Shown here: one piece after another, positions 1 through 9,294 of the stretch
How the letters are laid out: each line of letters begins with the position of its first letter
Position numbering within the stretch: position 1 is the first letter of the stretch
Source of the DNA: an uncultured Sphingobium sp.
GTDB lineage: Bacteria; Pseudomonadota; Alphaproteobacteria; Sphingomonadales; Sphingomonadaceae
NCBI GenBank assembly: GCA_946885845.1
Contig: CAMPHJ010000056.1
Coordinates: 1 to 12,178 of the forward strand
Direction of reading: 5' to 3'
DNA: 12,178 bases
The notes under the pieces: model-generated
Databases searched by the model: none
The model's input: the letters and a program-made list of their open reading frames with translations, nothing else
What the model was told of the DNA's origin: nothing
Program-made: the position numbers and the translations under genes

Positions 1-1604
<1,604 letters not shown>

Positions 1605-1660
1605 CTAAAGCGAAACATGGCGGCTTTCGCCCCGCCCGGCCAGGGGCTATCACGCTGGAT

Positions 1661-2155
1661 ATGCGCAGCGTCCTGTCCTTGATTTTCCTCCTTTGCGCCT
1701 GTTCCGACAGCAGCGACGTACTGGAGCAGTTGCCCAACAGCTCAATCGCTGGAGCGCCGCGGGACGCCATGCCCGAAACCCGGCTGGAAGCCAGGATCAC
1801 GCGCCCCGTGACGATCGGCGAAGACGGGCCGCGTCTGGACGCCTGCGGTGCGATGGGGCAGGTCGTCCGCGTCGGCCCGTCCGGCCTTGCCCTGCGGGCG
1901 GCGCCTTTTACCGAAGCGCAGGAGATCGGGCGCTTGGGCGAAGGCTCGCGCGCCCATGTCTGCACCCGCAGCATCGACCAAAGATGGCTTGGCGTCGTCG
2001 TGGCGCCGCCACCATCCCAGCCAGATTCCGGCGAGGCAGCGTCTGGCGATGTGGATTGCGGCGTGTCCGGGCCGGTAGATCGCAAGCAGCCTTATGACGG
2101 GCCTTGCCTTAGCGGTTGGGTCTCCAGCGCCTCGATCCGGCTTGTCGCAGGCTGA
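1661..2155 (+). CDS. Putative SH3-like domain lipoprotein
   Basis: This is a 164-residue protein. The start at 1661 is preferred because it opens with a short lipoprotein signal: R2, a hydrophobic stretch SVLSLIFLL, and a lipobox L11-C12-A13-C14, so Cys14 would be lipidated. Ser at +2 would suggest the outer membrane. An in-frame ATG at 1592 would bury this signal behind 23 extra residues. The middle (LRAAPFTEAQEIGRLGEGS, then WLGVVVAP) reads like a bacterial SH3 (SH3b) fold, and the end (GPCLSGWVSSASIRLV) like its last strands. Two later cysteines (in DCGV and GPCLSG) could form a disulphide, which is an inference. SH3-like lipoproteins usually bind peptidoglycan or proteins; the actual role is unknown. 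It is divergent from gyrB and convergent with ppa, with a shared terminator at 2183-2222. The Shine-Dalgarno is weak. Confidence 0.75.
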   Translation: MRSVLSLIFLLCACSDSSDVLEQLPNSSIAGAPRDAMPETRLEARITRPVTIGEDGPRLDACGAMGQVVRVGPSGLALRAAPFTEAQEIGRLGEGSRAHVCTRSIDQRWLGVVVAPPPSQPDSGEAASGDVDCGVSGPVDRKQPYDGPCLSGWVSSASIRLVAG

Positions 2156-2182
2156 CGCGGCGGAATCATTTATAAGGACAAC

Positions 2183-2222
2183 AAAAAAGGCCACGCAGGT
2201 CATCCCGGCGCGGCTCTTTTTC
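2183..2222. terminator. Bidirectional rho-independent terminator between the SH3 lipoprotein gene and ppa
   Basis: An A-run at 2183-2188 leads into GGCCACGC (2189-2196). This pairs across an 11-nt loop with GCGCGGCT (2208-2215), followed by a T-run at 2217-2221. One internal position is a mismatch on the plus strand but a G-U pair in minus-strand RNA. In the minus direction the stem ends in six U, which suits ppa (stop at 2238). In the plus direction it ends in five U, which suits the lipoprotein gene. Confidence 0.75.
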
Positions 2223-2237
2223 TAACGTCGATCGGGC

Positions 2238-2780
2238 TCAGGCGGCTTTCTTATCGGCCTTGTAGCGCTCGATTGCTTCCAGCGTGATGCGCTTCGCATC
2301 TTCAGCGCCGCCCCAGGTGCCGATGCGCACCCACTTCTGCTTTTCCAGATCCTTATAGTGGGTGAAGAAATGTTCGATCTGCTCCATCACGATACCGGGC
2401 AGATCGTCCTTTTCATCGACGTCGCTATAATAGGGGAAGGTCTTGTTATCGGGAACGCAGACCAGCTTTTCGTCGCCGCCGGCTTCATCTTCCAAGTTAA
2501 GCACTGCAATCGGACGAGCGCGCACGACCGATCCGGGGACGAAGGGCGAACGGGCGATGACCAACGCGTCCAGCGGATCGCCATCGGGCGACAGGGTGTG
2601 CGGCACAAAGCCGTAATTGGCCGGATAGCGCATCGGTGTATGGAGGATGCGGTCAACGAACAGCGCGCCCGACGCCTTGTCGAACTCATATTTCACAGGC
2701 TCGCCGCCAATCGGCACCTCGATGATGACGTTCAGGCTGTTGGGCGGATCGTCGCCGACCGGAATCAGTTCGATATTCAT
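2238..2780 (-). CDS. ppa: Inorganic pyrophosphatase (family I, soluble)
   Basis: The enzyme hydrolyses pyrophosphate to two phosphates in the cytosol and so pulls forward polymerisation and activation reactions, including aminoacylation. The protein has 180 residues, a normal length for bacterial family I enzymes. The signature DGDPLDAL is present with D66, D68 and D71. Other residues matching the E. coli active site by position are E21, K30, R44, Y56 and D103. The start is the ATG at 2780, with AAAGG about 10 nt upstream. An in-frame TTG at 2789 lies almost on top of that purine stretch and is less likely. It follows the M61 peptidase gene on the same strand after a 40-bp gap without a visible terminator, so it can be read through from there. 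A terminator lies just downstream. Confidence 0.97.
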   Translation of the reverse strand: MNIELIPVGDDPPNSLNVIIEVPIGGEPVKYEFDKASGALFVDRILHTPMRYPANYGFVPHTLSPDGDPLDALVIARSPFVPGSVVRARPIAVLNLEDEAGGDEKLVCVPDNKTFPYYSDVDEKDDLPGIVMEQIEHFFTHYKDLEKQKWVRIGTWGGAEDAKRITLEAIERYKADKKAA

Positions 2781-2820
2781 GGACTTCAAGCCTTTTGATG
2801 CACGTTCGCGTTGCGGGTGA

Positions 2821-4737
2821 TTATGTCCTTGGTTTTAGCAGCCGGTCGAGGCTGCCTTCACCCTCTCCTATTTTTGCGAGGCGCGGATAGCGCAGCCCGC
2901 TGGAATAAGCGAGCGTCAAAGTGCGATAGTATTTGTCCTGGCGGAGGATGATCTGCATCGGCTTTCCGGCTTTCAGCGCAGCCTTGAAGACATCGCCTGA
3001 ATATTCATCGCCATTGATCGCGACGATCTTCGCCCCCGTCACCAGTCCCGCCTTGAACGCCGCGCTGTCCCAGACGACGTTCGAAATTTCGCCATCGCCC
3101 TTCACGATCAGGCCGACGCCGAAACTTTGATCGACATTCTTGCCCTCGGCCGCCTTGGTAAAGGCGTTGGGCGTGTCGCCATAGACGAGCTGGTAGCCGC
3201 CCATGGCAAAGCCGCCCTTGGGCGTTTCCTGTGTCGTGCCGTCGACATATCGTGCAAAAAATCCAGCCCAGTCATAGGATGGAGCGACAGTATTCAGCGT
3301 CTTGATGACGTCCGCGCGGTTATAGACGACCTGGCCCCAGTCGCCGGGATTGATGCCGAAAAACGCCTTGGCGAAATCGTCCAGGCCCTTTGCGCCCCTG
3401 GTCTGGCGGCGGATGATCGCGTCGGCTTCCAGCCAGATCATCAGCCCTTCATTATAATAATCCTCCGACCGCTGCCAGCTGGACCACCCCTTGGGCCGAC
3501 GGGCGGAAATGATGGGGTCATGGGTTGTGTCCTCCATCGGCCGCCATTCGCGCCCCCGCGTGGTGTCCAGCTTGGCCGCGATATGGGCATAGGCGTCCAA
3601 CGTTTCCTGCTTGGTGAACAGGCCCGATCGCGCGCCCAGCACATAGCCCCAGAATTGCGTCTGCCCTTCATAGACCCACAGCAGATTGTCCTGCATCGGT
3701 ACGTTGAAGTCGGGCGTCCATAGCAGGTCGGGGCGGCGGAATTTGCCGTCCCAGCTATGGACGAATTCATGCGGCAACAGATTGCGGTCCAGCAGCGCCG
3801 CGCTCTCGCTCCATTTCCTGAAATAACCCGGATCGACCTGATTTTCCGAAGATCGGTGATGTTCCAGGCCGATGCCCCCCATCTCGTCGGTGATGGCGAA
3901 CAGGAAATCATAATGGTCGAAATGAAACGTGCCGAACAGCGCCTGCGCCTCATCCACCAGTTTCTTGTGTTTCGCGATCTGGTCAGGCTTGGCGTCCAAC
4001 TCGTCCGCATCGTCGGCAACGATGTTCAGCGTGACATTGTGGCCAAGGTCCACTGGCTTGAAATAGCGTCCGGCAAAGACGGGCGAATCCTGCAGCGCTT
4101 CATAATCGATCGGGTCATAGGTGACCGTCGATCCGCTTTGCCTGCCACGCAGGGCGGTCGCGGCCTGCCATCCGTCGGGATAGGTCACGGTCGCCTGGAT
4201 CGGGATCTGCCGCGTGTAATAGCCAGCCGGGTAGAGCGAAACCGATTCCCACTGAATGTTCAACATCTTGGGCGTCACCACCACGCGGCCCTGATTGGGC
4301 TGGGTCGCGGACAGGAACTGGAACGACGCCACGACTTCACGAGCGCCCTGCGGCACATCGATCACAAAGCCGTATACATTGAGCGGATCACGCTTCCAGC
4401 TGAGCGGCTTGCCATCCACGGTAAAGGTTACGCCGCTGATCTTTTCGATCTGCCCGCGGGGCGCATGATTGCCTGGCAGCCATTTGGGCATCAGCAGCGT
4501 CATCGGGCCGCTCGAAACGACGGGGATATATTCCTTCACACGGAAGATGCGCTGGGTCGTATCGCTTGCGTCAACCTCCAGCCTGATGGTGCCGCCGGGA
4601 TAAGGAATGTCGCGCGGCGCCGGACTTGCGTCATTGACCGGCAGGGCGACCGGCTTTGACCTTACGGCATCCTGGGCGACAAGCGGGCTGGCGATGGCGG
4701 TGGAAAGCAGAAGGGCGGCAGCAAGGCTGCGGATCAT
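2821..4737 (-). CDS. M61 family metallopeptidase with C-terminal PDZ domain (glycyl-aminopeptidase-like)
   Basis: This is a 638-residue secreted or periplasmic zinc peptidase. The signal peptide (MIRSLAAALLLSTAIASPLVA) has a likely cut after A21. An N-terminal beta domain follows, then the catalytic domain with HEFVH (H323, E324, H327) and, 30 residues later, the third zinc ligand E357 in VYEGQTQFWG. Upstream lies the characteristic GGIGLEHHRSS stretch. Residues about 538-615 form a PDZ-like domain (FGVGLIVKGDGEI, AAFKAGLVTGAKIVAING). M61 enzymes include Sphingomonas glycyl aminopeptidases that prefer N-terminal Gly or Ala; substrate here is an inference. The start is the ATG at 4737 with GGAGA five bases upstream. 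A TTG at 4749 would overlap that Shine-Dalgarno. The gene is divergent from hisS and precedes ppa by 40 bp. Confidence 0.93.
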   Translation of the reverse strand: MIRSLAAALLLSTAIASPLVAQDAVRSKPVALPVNDASPAPRDIPYPGGTIRLEVDASDTTQRIFRVKEYIPVVSSGPMTLLMPKWLPGNHAPRGQIEKISGVTFTVDGKPLSWKRDPLNVYGFVIDVPQGAREVVASFQFLSATQPNQGRVVVTPKMLNIQWESVSLYPAGYYTRQIPIQATVTYPDGWQAATALRGRQSGSTVTYDPIDYEALQDSPVFAGRYFKPVDLGHNVTLNIVADDADELDAKPDQIAKHKKLVDEAQALFGTFHFDHYDFLFAITDEMGGIGLEHHRSSENQVDPGYFRKWSESAALLDRNLLPHEFVHSWDGKFRRPDLLWTPDFNVPMQDNLLWVYEGQTQFWGYVLGARSGLFTKQETLDAYAHIAAKLDTTRGREWRPMEDTTHDPIISARRPKGWSSWQRSEDYYNEGLMIWLEADAIIRRQTRGAKGLDDFAKAFFGINPGDWGQVVYNRADVIKTLNTVAPSYDWAGFFARYVDGTTQETPKGGFAMGGYQLVYGDTPNAFTKAAEGKNVDQSFGVGLIVKGDGEISNVVWDSAAFKAGLVTGAKIVAINGDEYSGDVFKAALKAGKPMQIILRQDKYYRTLTLAYSSGLRYPRLAKIGEGEGSLDRLLKPRT

Positions 4738-4742
4738 GGCTG

Positions 4743-4747
4743 TCTCC
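4743..4747 (-). promoter_or_regulatory. Shine-Dalgarno GGAGA for the M61 peptidase gene
   Basis: On the minus strand GGAGA stands five bases before the ATG at 4737. It decides the start, because the longer reading from a TTG at 4749 would begin upstream of, and run through, this site. Confidence 0.7.
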
Positions 4748-4889
4748 AAAAAAGGATGAGGCTGGAACGCCTTATGAAGTCAGCATGACGAGCGAAGTAG
4801 TCCACGTCCACCCCGAAGAAGAGTTGTAAAATGATGTGTTGAAAAAGCGCGTTTCCTTAGCCCTTCTTTGCCGCTAAAGGCGCATTCCC

Positions 4890-6167
4890 ATGGCGAAAAT
4901 CGAAAACCCGCGCCCAAAGACACCCAATGCGGTGCGCGGCACGCAGGACATGCTGGGGGGCACGGCGCAAGCGTTCCAGGAACGCTTCGCGCATGTCGTG
5001 GCGACCTTTGACCGGGTGCGAAGCCTCTATGGCTTTCACCGGGTGGAAGTGCCGGTCTTCGAATCGACGGCTGTGTTCGCGCGGTCGCTCGGCGAAAGCA
5101 CCGATGTCGTGTCGAAGGAAATGTATACCTTCGACGATCGCGGCGGCGACAGCATCACGCTGCGCCCCGAATTCACGGCCGGCATTGCCCGCGCCTACAT
5201 CACCGAAGGCTGGCAGCAATATGCGCCGCTAAAGGTCGCGACCCACGGCCCGCTATTCCGTTATGAGCGCCCGCAAAAGGGCCGCTTCCGCCAGTTTCAC
5301 CAGCTCGATGCGGAAATTATCGGCGCGGGTGAGCCGGGTGCCGATATCGAATTGCTGGTCTTTGCCGACCAGCTGCTGCGCGAACTGGGCGTGTCGGAAG
5401 GCGTCACGCTGCACCTCAACACGCTGGGCGATGGGGAAAGTCGCGAAGCGTGGCGCGCAGCGCTCATCGCGCATTTCGAATCGCATCGCGACCAGCTTTC
5501 GGAAGAAAGCATCGACCGTCTTCACCGCAATCCGCTGCGCATTCTGGACAGCAAGGATCCACGCGACCGCCCGGTGGCCGACAGCGCCCCCGACATCGAC
5601 GCCTATCTGACCGATGAGGCGCGCGGCTTTTTTGAAAAGGTGACGGCGGGCCTGGATGCGGCAGGCGTGGCGTGGGAACGCAACGCCCGGCTGGTGCGCG
5701 GCCTTGATTATTACCGCCACACCGCTTTCGAGTTCATCACCGACCGGCTGGGCGCGCAGGGCACGGTGCTGGGCGGTGGCCGCTATGACGGGCTGATCGA
5801 AAATCTGGGCGGTTCTTCGACGCCCGCGGTTGGCTGGGCGGCGGGGATCGAACGGCTGGCGATGTTGATTGATGCGCCGCAACTCGCGGCCCCCGCGATT
5901 GCCGTGATCCCGATGGGCGATGCGGCTGAGGCGAAGGCTGTCGGGATTATCGCCGACCTGCGTCGCGCCGGTCTGGCTTGCGACATGGGCTATCGCGGCA
6001 ACATGAAAAAGCGGATGCAGCGGGCCAATGCATCTGGTGCAGCTTTCGCCATCATCCTGGGGGACGACGAACTGGCACGGGGCGAGGCGGCTGTACGGGA
6101 TCTTCAATCGGGCCAACAGGAGGCGGTGGCCCTTGATCGTTTGATCGAAAAGTTCACGGCTCTCTGA
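4890..6167 (+). CDS. hisS: Histidine--tRNA ligase
   Basis: A class II synthetase, normally a dimer, that charges tRNA-His with histidine in the cytosol. The protein has 425 residues, the usual length. Motifs in order: E94 in LRPEFTAG; motif 2, [20 protein letters not shown] (123-142); histidine-binding HisA motif [15 protein letters not shown] (268-282, with R270); [10 protein letters not shown] (293-302); motif 3, GWAAGIERL (315-323). The last ~90 residues form the anticodon-binding domain ([20 protein letters not shown]). Motif 2 is close to the E. coli form, unlike the divergent HisRS described for other alphaproteobacterial orders; that comparison is from memory. The ATG at 4890 has AAAGG nine bases upstream. 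Its stop shares one base with the prfA start (TGATG at 6165-6169). Confidence 0.97.
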   Translation: MAKIENPRPKTPNAVRGTQDMLGGTAQAFQERFAHVVATFDRVRSLYGFHRVEVPVFESTAVFARSLGESTDVVSKEMYTFDDRGGDSITLRPEFTAGIARAYITEGWQQYAPLKVATHGPLFRYERPQKGRFRQFHQLDAEIIGAGEPGADIELLVFADQLLRELGVSEGVTLHLNTLGDGESREAWRAALIAHFESHRDQLSEESIDRLHRNPLRILDSKDPRDRPVADSAPDIDAYLTDEARGFFEKVTAGLDAAGVAWERNARLVRGLDYYRHTAFEFITDRLGAQGTVLGGGRYDGLIENLGGSSTPAVGWAAGIERLAMLIDAPQLAAPAIAVIPMGDAAEAKAVGIIADLRRAGLACDMGYRGNMKKRMQRANASGAAFAIILGDDELARGEAAVRDLQSGQQEAVALDRLIEKFTAL

Positions 6168-7258
6168 TGCACATTTCCGCCGAACGCATCGCGCAGATCG
6201 AGGCGCGCCGGGATGAAGTGCAGGCGTCGATGACGCGCGCGGACCTGCCGCCCGAGGAATTTGTGCGGCTGTCGAAGGAATATGCCGAAATCGAGCCGGT
6301 GGCGCGGGCGGCGCATGAAGTGCGGCGGCTGCGGCAGGAATTGAAGGCGCTCGAATATATGGCGGGCGGTGAAGATGCCGACGCCGACGCCGCGATGCGC
6401 GAAATGGCGCAGGACGAAATGCGGCTGATCAAGGGCCAGCTGCCGGAAGCGGAACGCGCCCTTGCGCTCCAGTTGTTGCCCAGGGATTCCGCCGACGCGC
6501 GCCCTGCCATGCTGGAAATCCGGGCAGGGACGGGTGGCGACGAAGCCGCGCTGTTCGCGGGCGACCTTTTCCGCATGTATCAACGCTATGCCGACGCGCA
6601 GGGGTGGAAGGTCGAGATGATCTCCGCCAATGCGGCTGAAGTCGGCGGCTTCAAGGAAGTCGTGGCCAGCGTTACGGGCACGGGCGTCTTCGCCAAGTTC
6701 AAGTTCGAAAGCGGCGTCCATCGCGTCCAGCGCGTGCCGGTGACCGAAAGCGGGGGCCGCATCCATACGTCCGCCGCGACGGTGGCGGTGCTGCCCGAAC
6801 CGGAAGAAGTCGATGTCCAGATCGCCGACAGCGACCTTAAGATCGACATCTACCGCGCGTCGGGCGCGGGCGGGCAGCATGTGAACACGACCGACAGCGC
6901 GGTGCGGATCACCCATTTGCCCAGCGGCATCGTCGTCACCCAGCAGGATGAACGATCCCAGCACAAGAACAAGGCGAAGGCGATGCAGGTGCTTCGCGCG
7001 CGCCTGTATGAAGCGGGACGGGAACGCACGCAGAGCGAGCAGGCGGGCGCGCGCAAGGCGATGGTGGGATCGGGCGACCGGTCCGAGCGCATTCGCACCT
7101 ATAATTTTCCGCAAGGCCGCGTCACCGACCACCGCATCAACCTGACGCTCCACCGCCTGCCTGAAATATTGGAAGGCCCCGGCCTTGCCGAAGTCATCGA
7201 CGCGCTGGTGGCCCAGGATGAGGCCGCGCGGATCGCCCAGTTGGAGGGTATTGGGTGA
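6167..7258 (+). CDS. prfA: Peptide chain release factor 1
   Basis: RF1 reads UAA and UAG in the ribosomal A site and triggers release of the finished peptide. The protein has 363 residues, close to the family norm of about 360. The GGQ motif lies at 235-237 in [19 protein letters not shown]. The tripeptide that reads the stop codon is P191-V-T193, within [15 protein letters not shown]. This is the PxT type of RF1, not the SPF of RF2. The first ~100 residues form the coiled helical domain 1. The ATG at 6167 overlaps the hisS stop by one base and has no strong Shine-Dalgarno, so translation is probably coupled to hisS. The stop overlaps the prmC start by four bases. Q237 is the expected substrate of the enzyme encoded next. 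Confidence 0.97.
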   Translation: MHISAERIAQIEARRDEVQASMTRADLPPEEFVRLSKEYAEIEPVARAAHEVRRLRQELKALEYMAGGEDADADAAMREMAQDEMRLIKGQLPEAERALALQLLPRDSADARPAMLEIRAGTGGDEAALFAGDLFRMYQRYADAQGWKVEMISANAAEVGGFKEVVASVTGTGVFAKFKFESGVHRVQRVPVTESGGRIHTSAATVAVLPEPEEVDVQIADSDLKIDIYRASGAGGQHVNTTDSAVRITHLPSGIVVTQQDERSQHKNKAKAMQVLRARLYEAGRERTQSEQAGARKAMVGSGDRSERIRTYNFPQGRVTDHRINLTLHRLPEILEGPGLAEVIDALVAQDEAARIAQLEGIG

Positions 7259-8085
7259 GCGTTGCGCAGGCGCTTCGGGATGCGGCGCTTGTCTTGCAGC
7301 CGGTCAGCCCGACCGCCCGACTGGATGCAGAATTGCTGCTGGCCCACGCGCTGGACATCCCCCGCAACATGTTGCTGCTGGACCAGCATGACCTGACGGT
7401 GCCGCCCGGTTTTGCAGACTTGGTGGATCGCCGCCTGGCCGGTGAACCTGTCGCCTATATTACCGGCGTGCGGGATTTCTGGACGATCAGCGTCCATGTG
7501 ACGCCCGATGTCCTGATCCCGCGCCCCGACAGCGAGACATTGATCGAGGCTGCGATTGAACATTTCGGCGTGCGTTCGCCGCAGCGCCTCCTTGACCTGG
7601 GCACCGGGTCGGGCGCGCTGCTGCTGGCCGCGCTGGACCAGTGGCCAGCGGCGCAGGGCCGGGGCGTGGACATCTCGCCCGCGGCGCTGGCGGTCGCGCG
7701 CGGCAATGCCGAACGGCTGGGCATGGCCGACCGGGCGGTTTTCCAGCAAGGGGACTGGGCGGAAGGGGTGACGGACAGGTTTGACCTCATCCTCATCAAC
7801 CCGCCTTATATCGCGCAGGACGAACCCCTGTTCGGCGATGTGCTGCGCGAACCAAGCGGTGCGCTGTTCGCGGGGCCGGAGGGGCTGGACGATTACAGAA
7901 GGATCGCACCCATCCTGCCGGGCCTGCTGGCGGAAGGCGGGGTCGCGGTGATCGAGATCGGCCATGACCAGCGCGAGAGCGTGTCCACATTGCTTTCAAA
8001 TCAAGGGCTTGGTGTCGCCGTGCGCCGTGATCTGGCAGGCCATAGCCGCTGCCTGATCGCGACTCGCTATGGCAGCACTGGCTGA
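7255..8085 (+). CDS. prmC: Release factor glutamine N5-methyltransferase
   Basis: PrmC transfers a methyl group from S-adenosylmethionine to the glutamine of the GGQ motif of RF1 and RF2, which speeds peptide release. The protein has 276 residues. An N-terminal helical domain (about 1-75) holds [13 protein letters not shown] and GEPVAYITG. The Rossmann methyltransferase domain follows, with SAM motif [14 protein letters not shown] (D114, G116, G118, G120) and catalytic NPPYI at 182-186, which grips the target glutamine. The start is GTG at 7255, overlapping the prfA TGA in a GTGA arrangement. A strong Shine-Dalgarno, GGAGGG (7243-7248), sits six bases upstream inside prfA. Enzyme and substrate are therefore made from one message. 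The stop shares one base with the next possible ORF. Confidence 0.96.
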   Translation: MSVAQALRDAALVLQPVSPTARLDAELLLAHALDIPRNMLLLDQHDLTVPPGFADLVDRRLAGEPVAYITGVRDFWTISVHVTPDVLIPRPDSETLIEAAIEHFGVRSPQRLLDLGTGSGALLLAALDQWPAAQGRGVDISPAALAVARGNAERLGMADRAVFQQGDWAEGVTDRFDLILINPPYIAQDEPLFGDVLREPSGALFAGPEGLDDYRRIAPILPGLLAEGGVAVIEIGHDQRESVSTLLSNQGLGVAVRRDLAGHSRCLIATRYGSTG

Positions 8086-8339
8086 TGAATGAAATTGCGG
8101 CCGGGTTGAGTGAAATCGCTTGGTTTATCGGCGCGGACCCACTACATGAGACGCAGGGACGGCACTATCCTGAGGATCAGCCCTGTTGGGGCCGCGACTG
8201 GAAGAGGCCGTTTACCCGCTCCTTCAAAGTCACGATGGCGCTGCTGCGCAGACGCCTCTGGCAGCATGAAAGACAAGGGCTGTCTTGCGGCCTCTGTCTT
8301 GCGGAGCCCTACCGGCCTGATGAGCAGGCGGTGCTTTAG
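8085..8339 (+). CDS. Possible small protein of unknown function, coupled to prmC
   Basis: An 84-codon ORF starts at an ATG sharing its first base with the prmC stop (TGATG at 8083-8087). This is the same junction as hisS/prfA and is the main argument that it is translated. I do not recognise the family. The product would be soluble, rich in Trp and Arg (WGRDWKRPF, MALLRRRLWQHERQG), with three cysteines, two of them in SCGLC (67-71). There is no signal peptide or membrane segment. Against it: codon choice is less GC-biased at third positions than in neighbouring genes (for example TGT, CTT, AGA, CAA, GGA), there is no clear Shine-Dalgarno, and an 11-bp direct repeat lies near its end. If it is not a gene, the 313 bases from prmC to DUF4167 are intergenic. 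I see no terminator in them. Confidence 0.35.
   Translation: MNEIAAGLSEIAWFIGADPLHETQGRHYPEDQPCWGRDWKRPFTRSFKVTMALLRRRLWQHERQGLSCGLCLAEPYRPDEQAVL
8280..8304. repeat. Short direct repeat (CTGTCTTGCGG twice, period 14)
   Basis: CTGTCTTGCGG occurs at 8280-8290 and again at 8294-8304, separated by CCT. It lies inside the doubtful 84-codon ORF. The period of 14 is not a multiple of three, so the copies are read in different frames, which slightly argues against coding constraint. It may be chance or a small local duplication. Confidence 0.5.
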
Positions 8340-8386
8340 GATGGCTACTGGACAGTGTTTTCAGTGAATGATGGCAAAGTGAACGC

Positions 8387-8391
8387 AAGGA
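8387..8391 (+). promoter_or_regulatory. Shine-Dalgarno AAGGA supporting the TTG start of the DUF4167 gene
   Basis: AAGGA ends seven bases before the TTG at 8399. The frame is closed by a TGA at 8369-8371, and no ATG or GTG lies between that stop and 8399, so this site fixes the unusual start. Confidence 0.65.
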
Positions 8392-8398
8392 CCAGCTC

Positions 8399-9172
8399 TT
8401 GATCAATAACAGGCAGGCCGGTCGCCGTAATCGCGGCCGGAACAATAATGGTCGTCCCAGCGGCGGCAACCGGGGTGGTGGCGACAGCGGCAATCGTATC
8501 GACAACCGCGCCCGCGGTAACGCGACCCAGCTTCTTGAAAAATACAAGAATATGGCGCGCGACGCTCAAATGGTCGGTGATCGGGTGAACGCGGAATATT
8601 ATCTGCAGTTCGCGGATCACTATTTCCGCGTTTTGGCCGACAATCGCGCCCGACAGGAAGAACAGCAGCCGCAGCAGCGTTTCCGCCGTCCCGATGAAAA
8701 TCTCGATTATGACGGTGACGATTTCGACACGTCGGAATATACCGGCGAGGAAGGCCGTTCCGAACAGCCTCAGGGCGAACGTTCGTTCGAAGGTGATCGC
8801 CGCCGTGAACAGCCGCGCGATCAGCAGCGGGATCAACGGGACGATCGCGATCACCAGAACCGCCGGGATCGCGGTCGTCGCGAACGGCCAGTCTACGCCA
8901 ACGCAGATGATCGGTCTGGGCAGGAGGCCGTAGCGCCAGAAGCCCCTGGAATCGAAAACGCACCGGCACCCCAGGTCGAAGCCGAAGCGCCTCGTCCCCG
9001 GCGCGGTCGTCCGCGCAAGGTGGACGCGACGCAATCCGGCGCTGAGGAAGGACTCGACGTCGCTGTATTGCCGCCGTCGATCGCTCGCGCCGACAATGAT
9101 GCTGAAACTGCCGAGGAAGCACCGCGCAAGCGGACCCGCCGGGCACGCCCTGCGGCGGAAGCGGCTGAATAA
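8399..9172 (+). CDS. DUF4167 domain protein with basic low-complexity ends
   Basis: A 257-residue protein of unknown function. The conserved DUF4167 core spans about residues 32-88 (GNATQLLEKYKNMARDAQ, NAEYYLQFADHYFRVLADNR) and looks like two or three helices. Before it is an Arg/Gly/Asn-rich stretch (QAGRRNRGRNNNGRPSGGNR) resembling an RGG box. After it comes a long acidic and Arg/Gln-rich region that is probably disordered. Near the end is PRRGRPRK (200-207), which contains the RGRP core of an AT-hook, and a second basic cluster, RKRTRRARP. Nucleic-acid binding is therefore a reasonable inference. The start is TTG at 8399 with AAGGA seven bases upstream. The gene lies downstream of prfA-prmC, a neighbourhood I recall from other alphaproteobacteria. 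A strong terminator follows at 9199-9235. Confidence 0.88.
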   Translation: MINNRQAGRRNRGRNNNGRPSGGNRGGGDSGNRIDNRARGNATQLLEKYKNMARDAQMVGDRVNAEYYLQFADHYFRVLADNRARQEEQQPQQRFRRPDENLDYDGDDFDTSEYTGEEGRSEQPQGERSFEGDRRREQPRDQQRDQRDDRDHQNRRDRGRRERPVYANADDRSGQEAVAPEAPGIENAPAPQVEAEAPRPRRGRPRKVDATQSGAEEGLDVAVLPPSIARADNDAETAEEAPRKRTRRARPAAEAAE

Positions 9173-9198
9173 CGCTTCGGTCTACGCAGGCGGAAAGA

Positions 9199-9235
9199 AA
9201 AAAAGGGACGGCACGCAATGCGCCGTCCCTTTTTT
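9199..9235. terminator. Strong bidirectional rho-independent terminator after the DUF4167 gene
   Basis: A perfect inverted repeat: AAAAAAGGGACGGC (9199-9212) pairs with GCCGTCCCTTTTTT (9222-9235) around a 9-nt loop. The GC core is eight pairs, flanked by an A-run and a T-run. It can end the DUF4167 transcript and, in the other direction, the thioesterase transcript whose stop is at 9295. Confidence 0.93.
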
Positions 9236-9294
9236 ATGGGTCCTGCTGTTCCCGTGCCCGTGACAGGCAATCGTTCAGATGATCGATGCCAGGG

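Noticed and set aside
4785..4829. 14-codon upstream ORF before hisS containing two His codons, considered as a histidine attenuator leader
   Set aside because: Two His codons (CAC GTC CAC) in fourteen is far from the His runs of known leaders. There is no Shine-Dalgarno before it and no terminator/antiterminator pair between it and hisS.
4738..4889. Promoter boxes in the divergent M61/hisS intergenic region (TAAAAT at 4827-4832 was the best candidate)
   Set aside because: No matching -35 box at 16-18 bp spacing. A promoter must exist for each direction, but I cannot place it from sequence alone.
6104..7153. Open frame of 349 codons on the minus strand
   Set aside because: It is antisense to prfA, and its His/Arg/Ala-rich translation is typical of shadow frames.
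8345..9034. Hydrophobic-looking 229-codon frame on the minus strand
   Set aside because: It is antisense to the DUF4167 gene. The apparent hydrophobicity comes from reading Arg/Asp/Asn-rich codons backwards. There is no supporting ribosome site.
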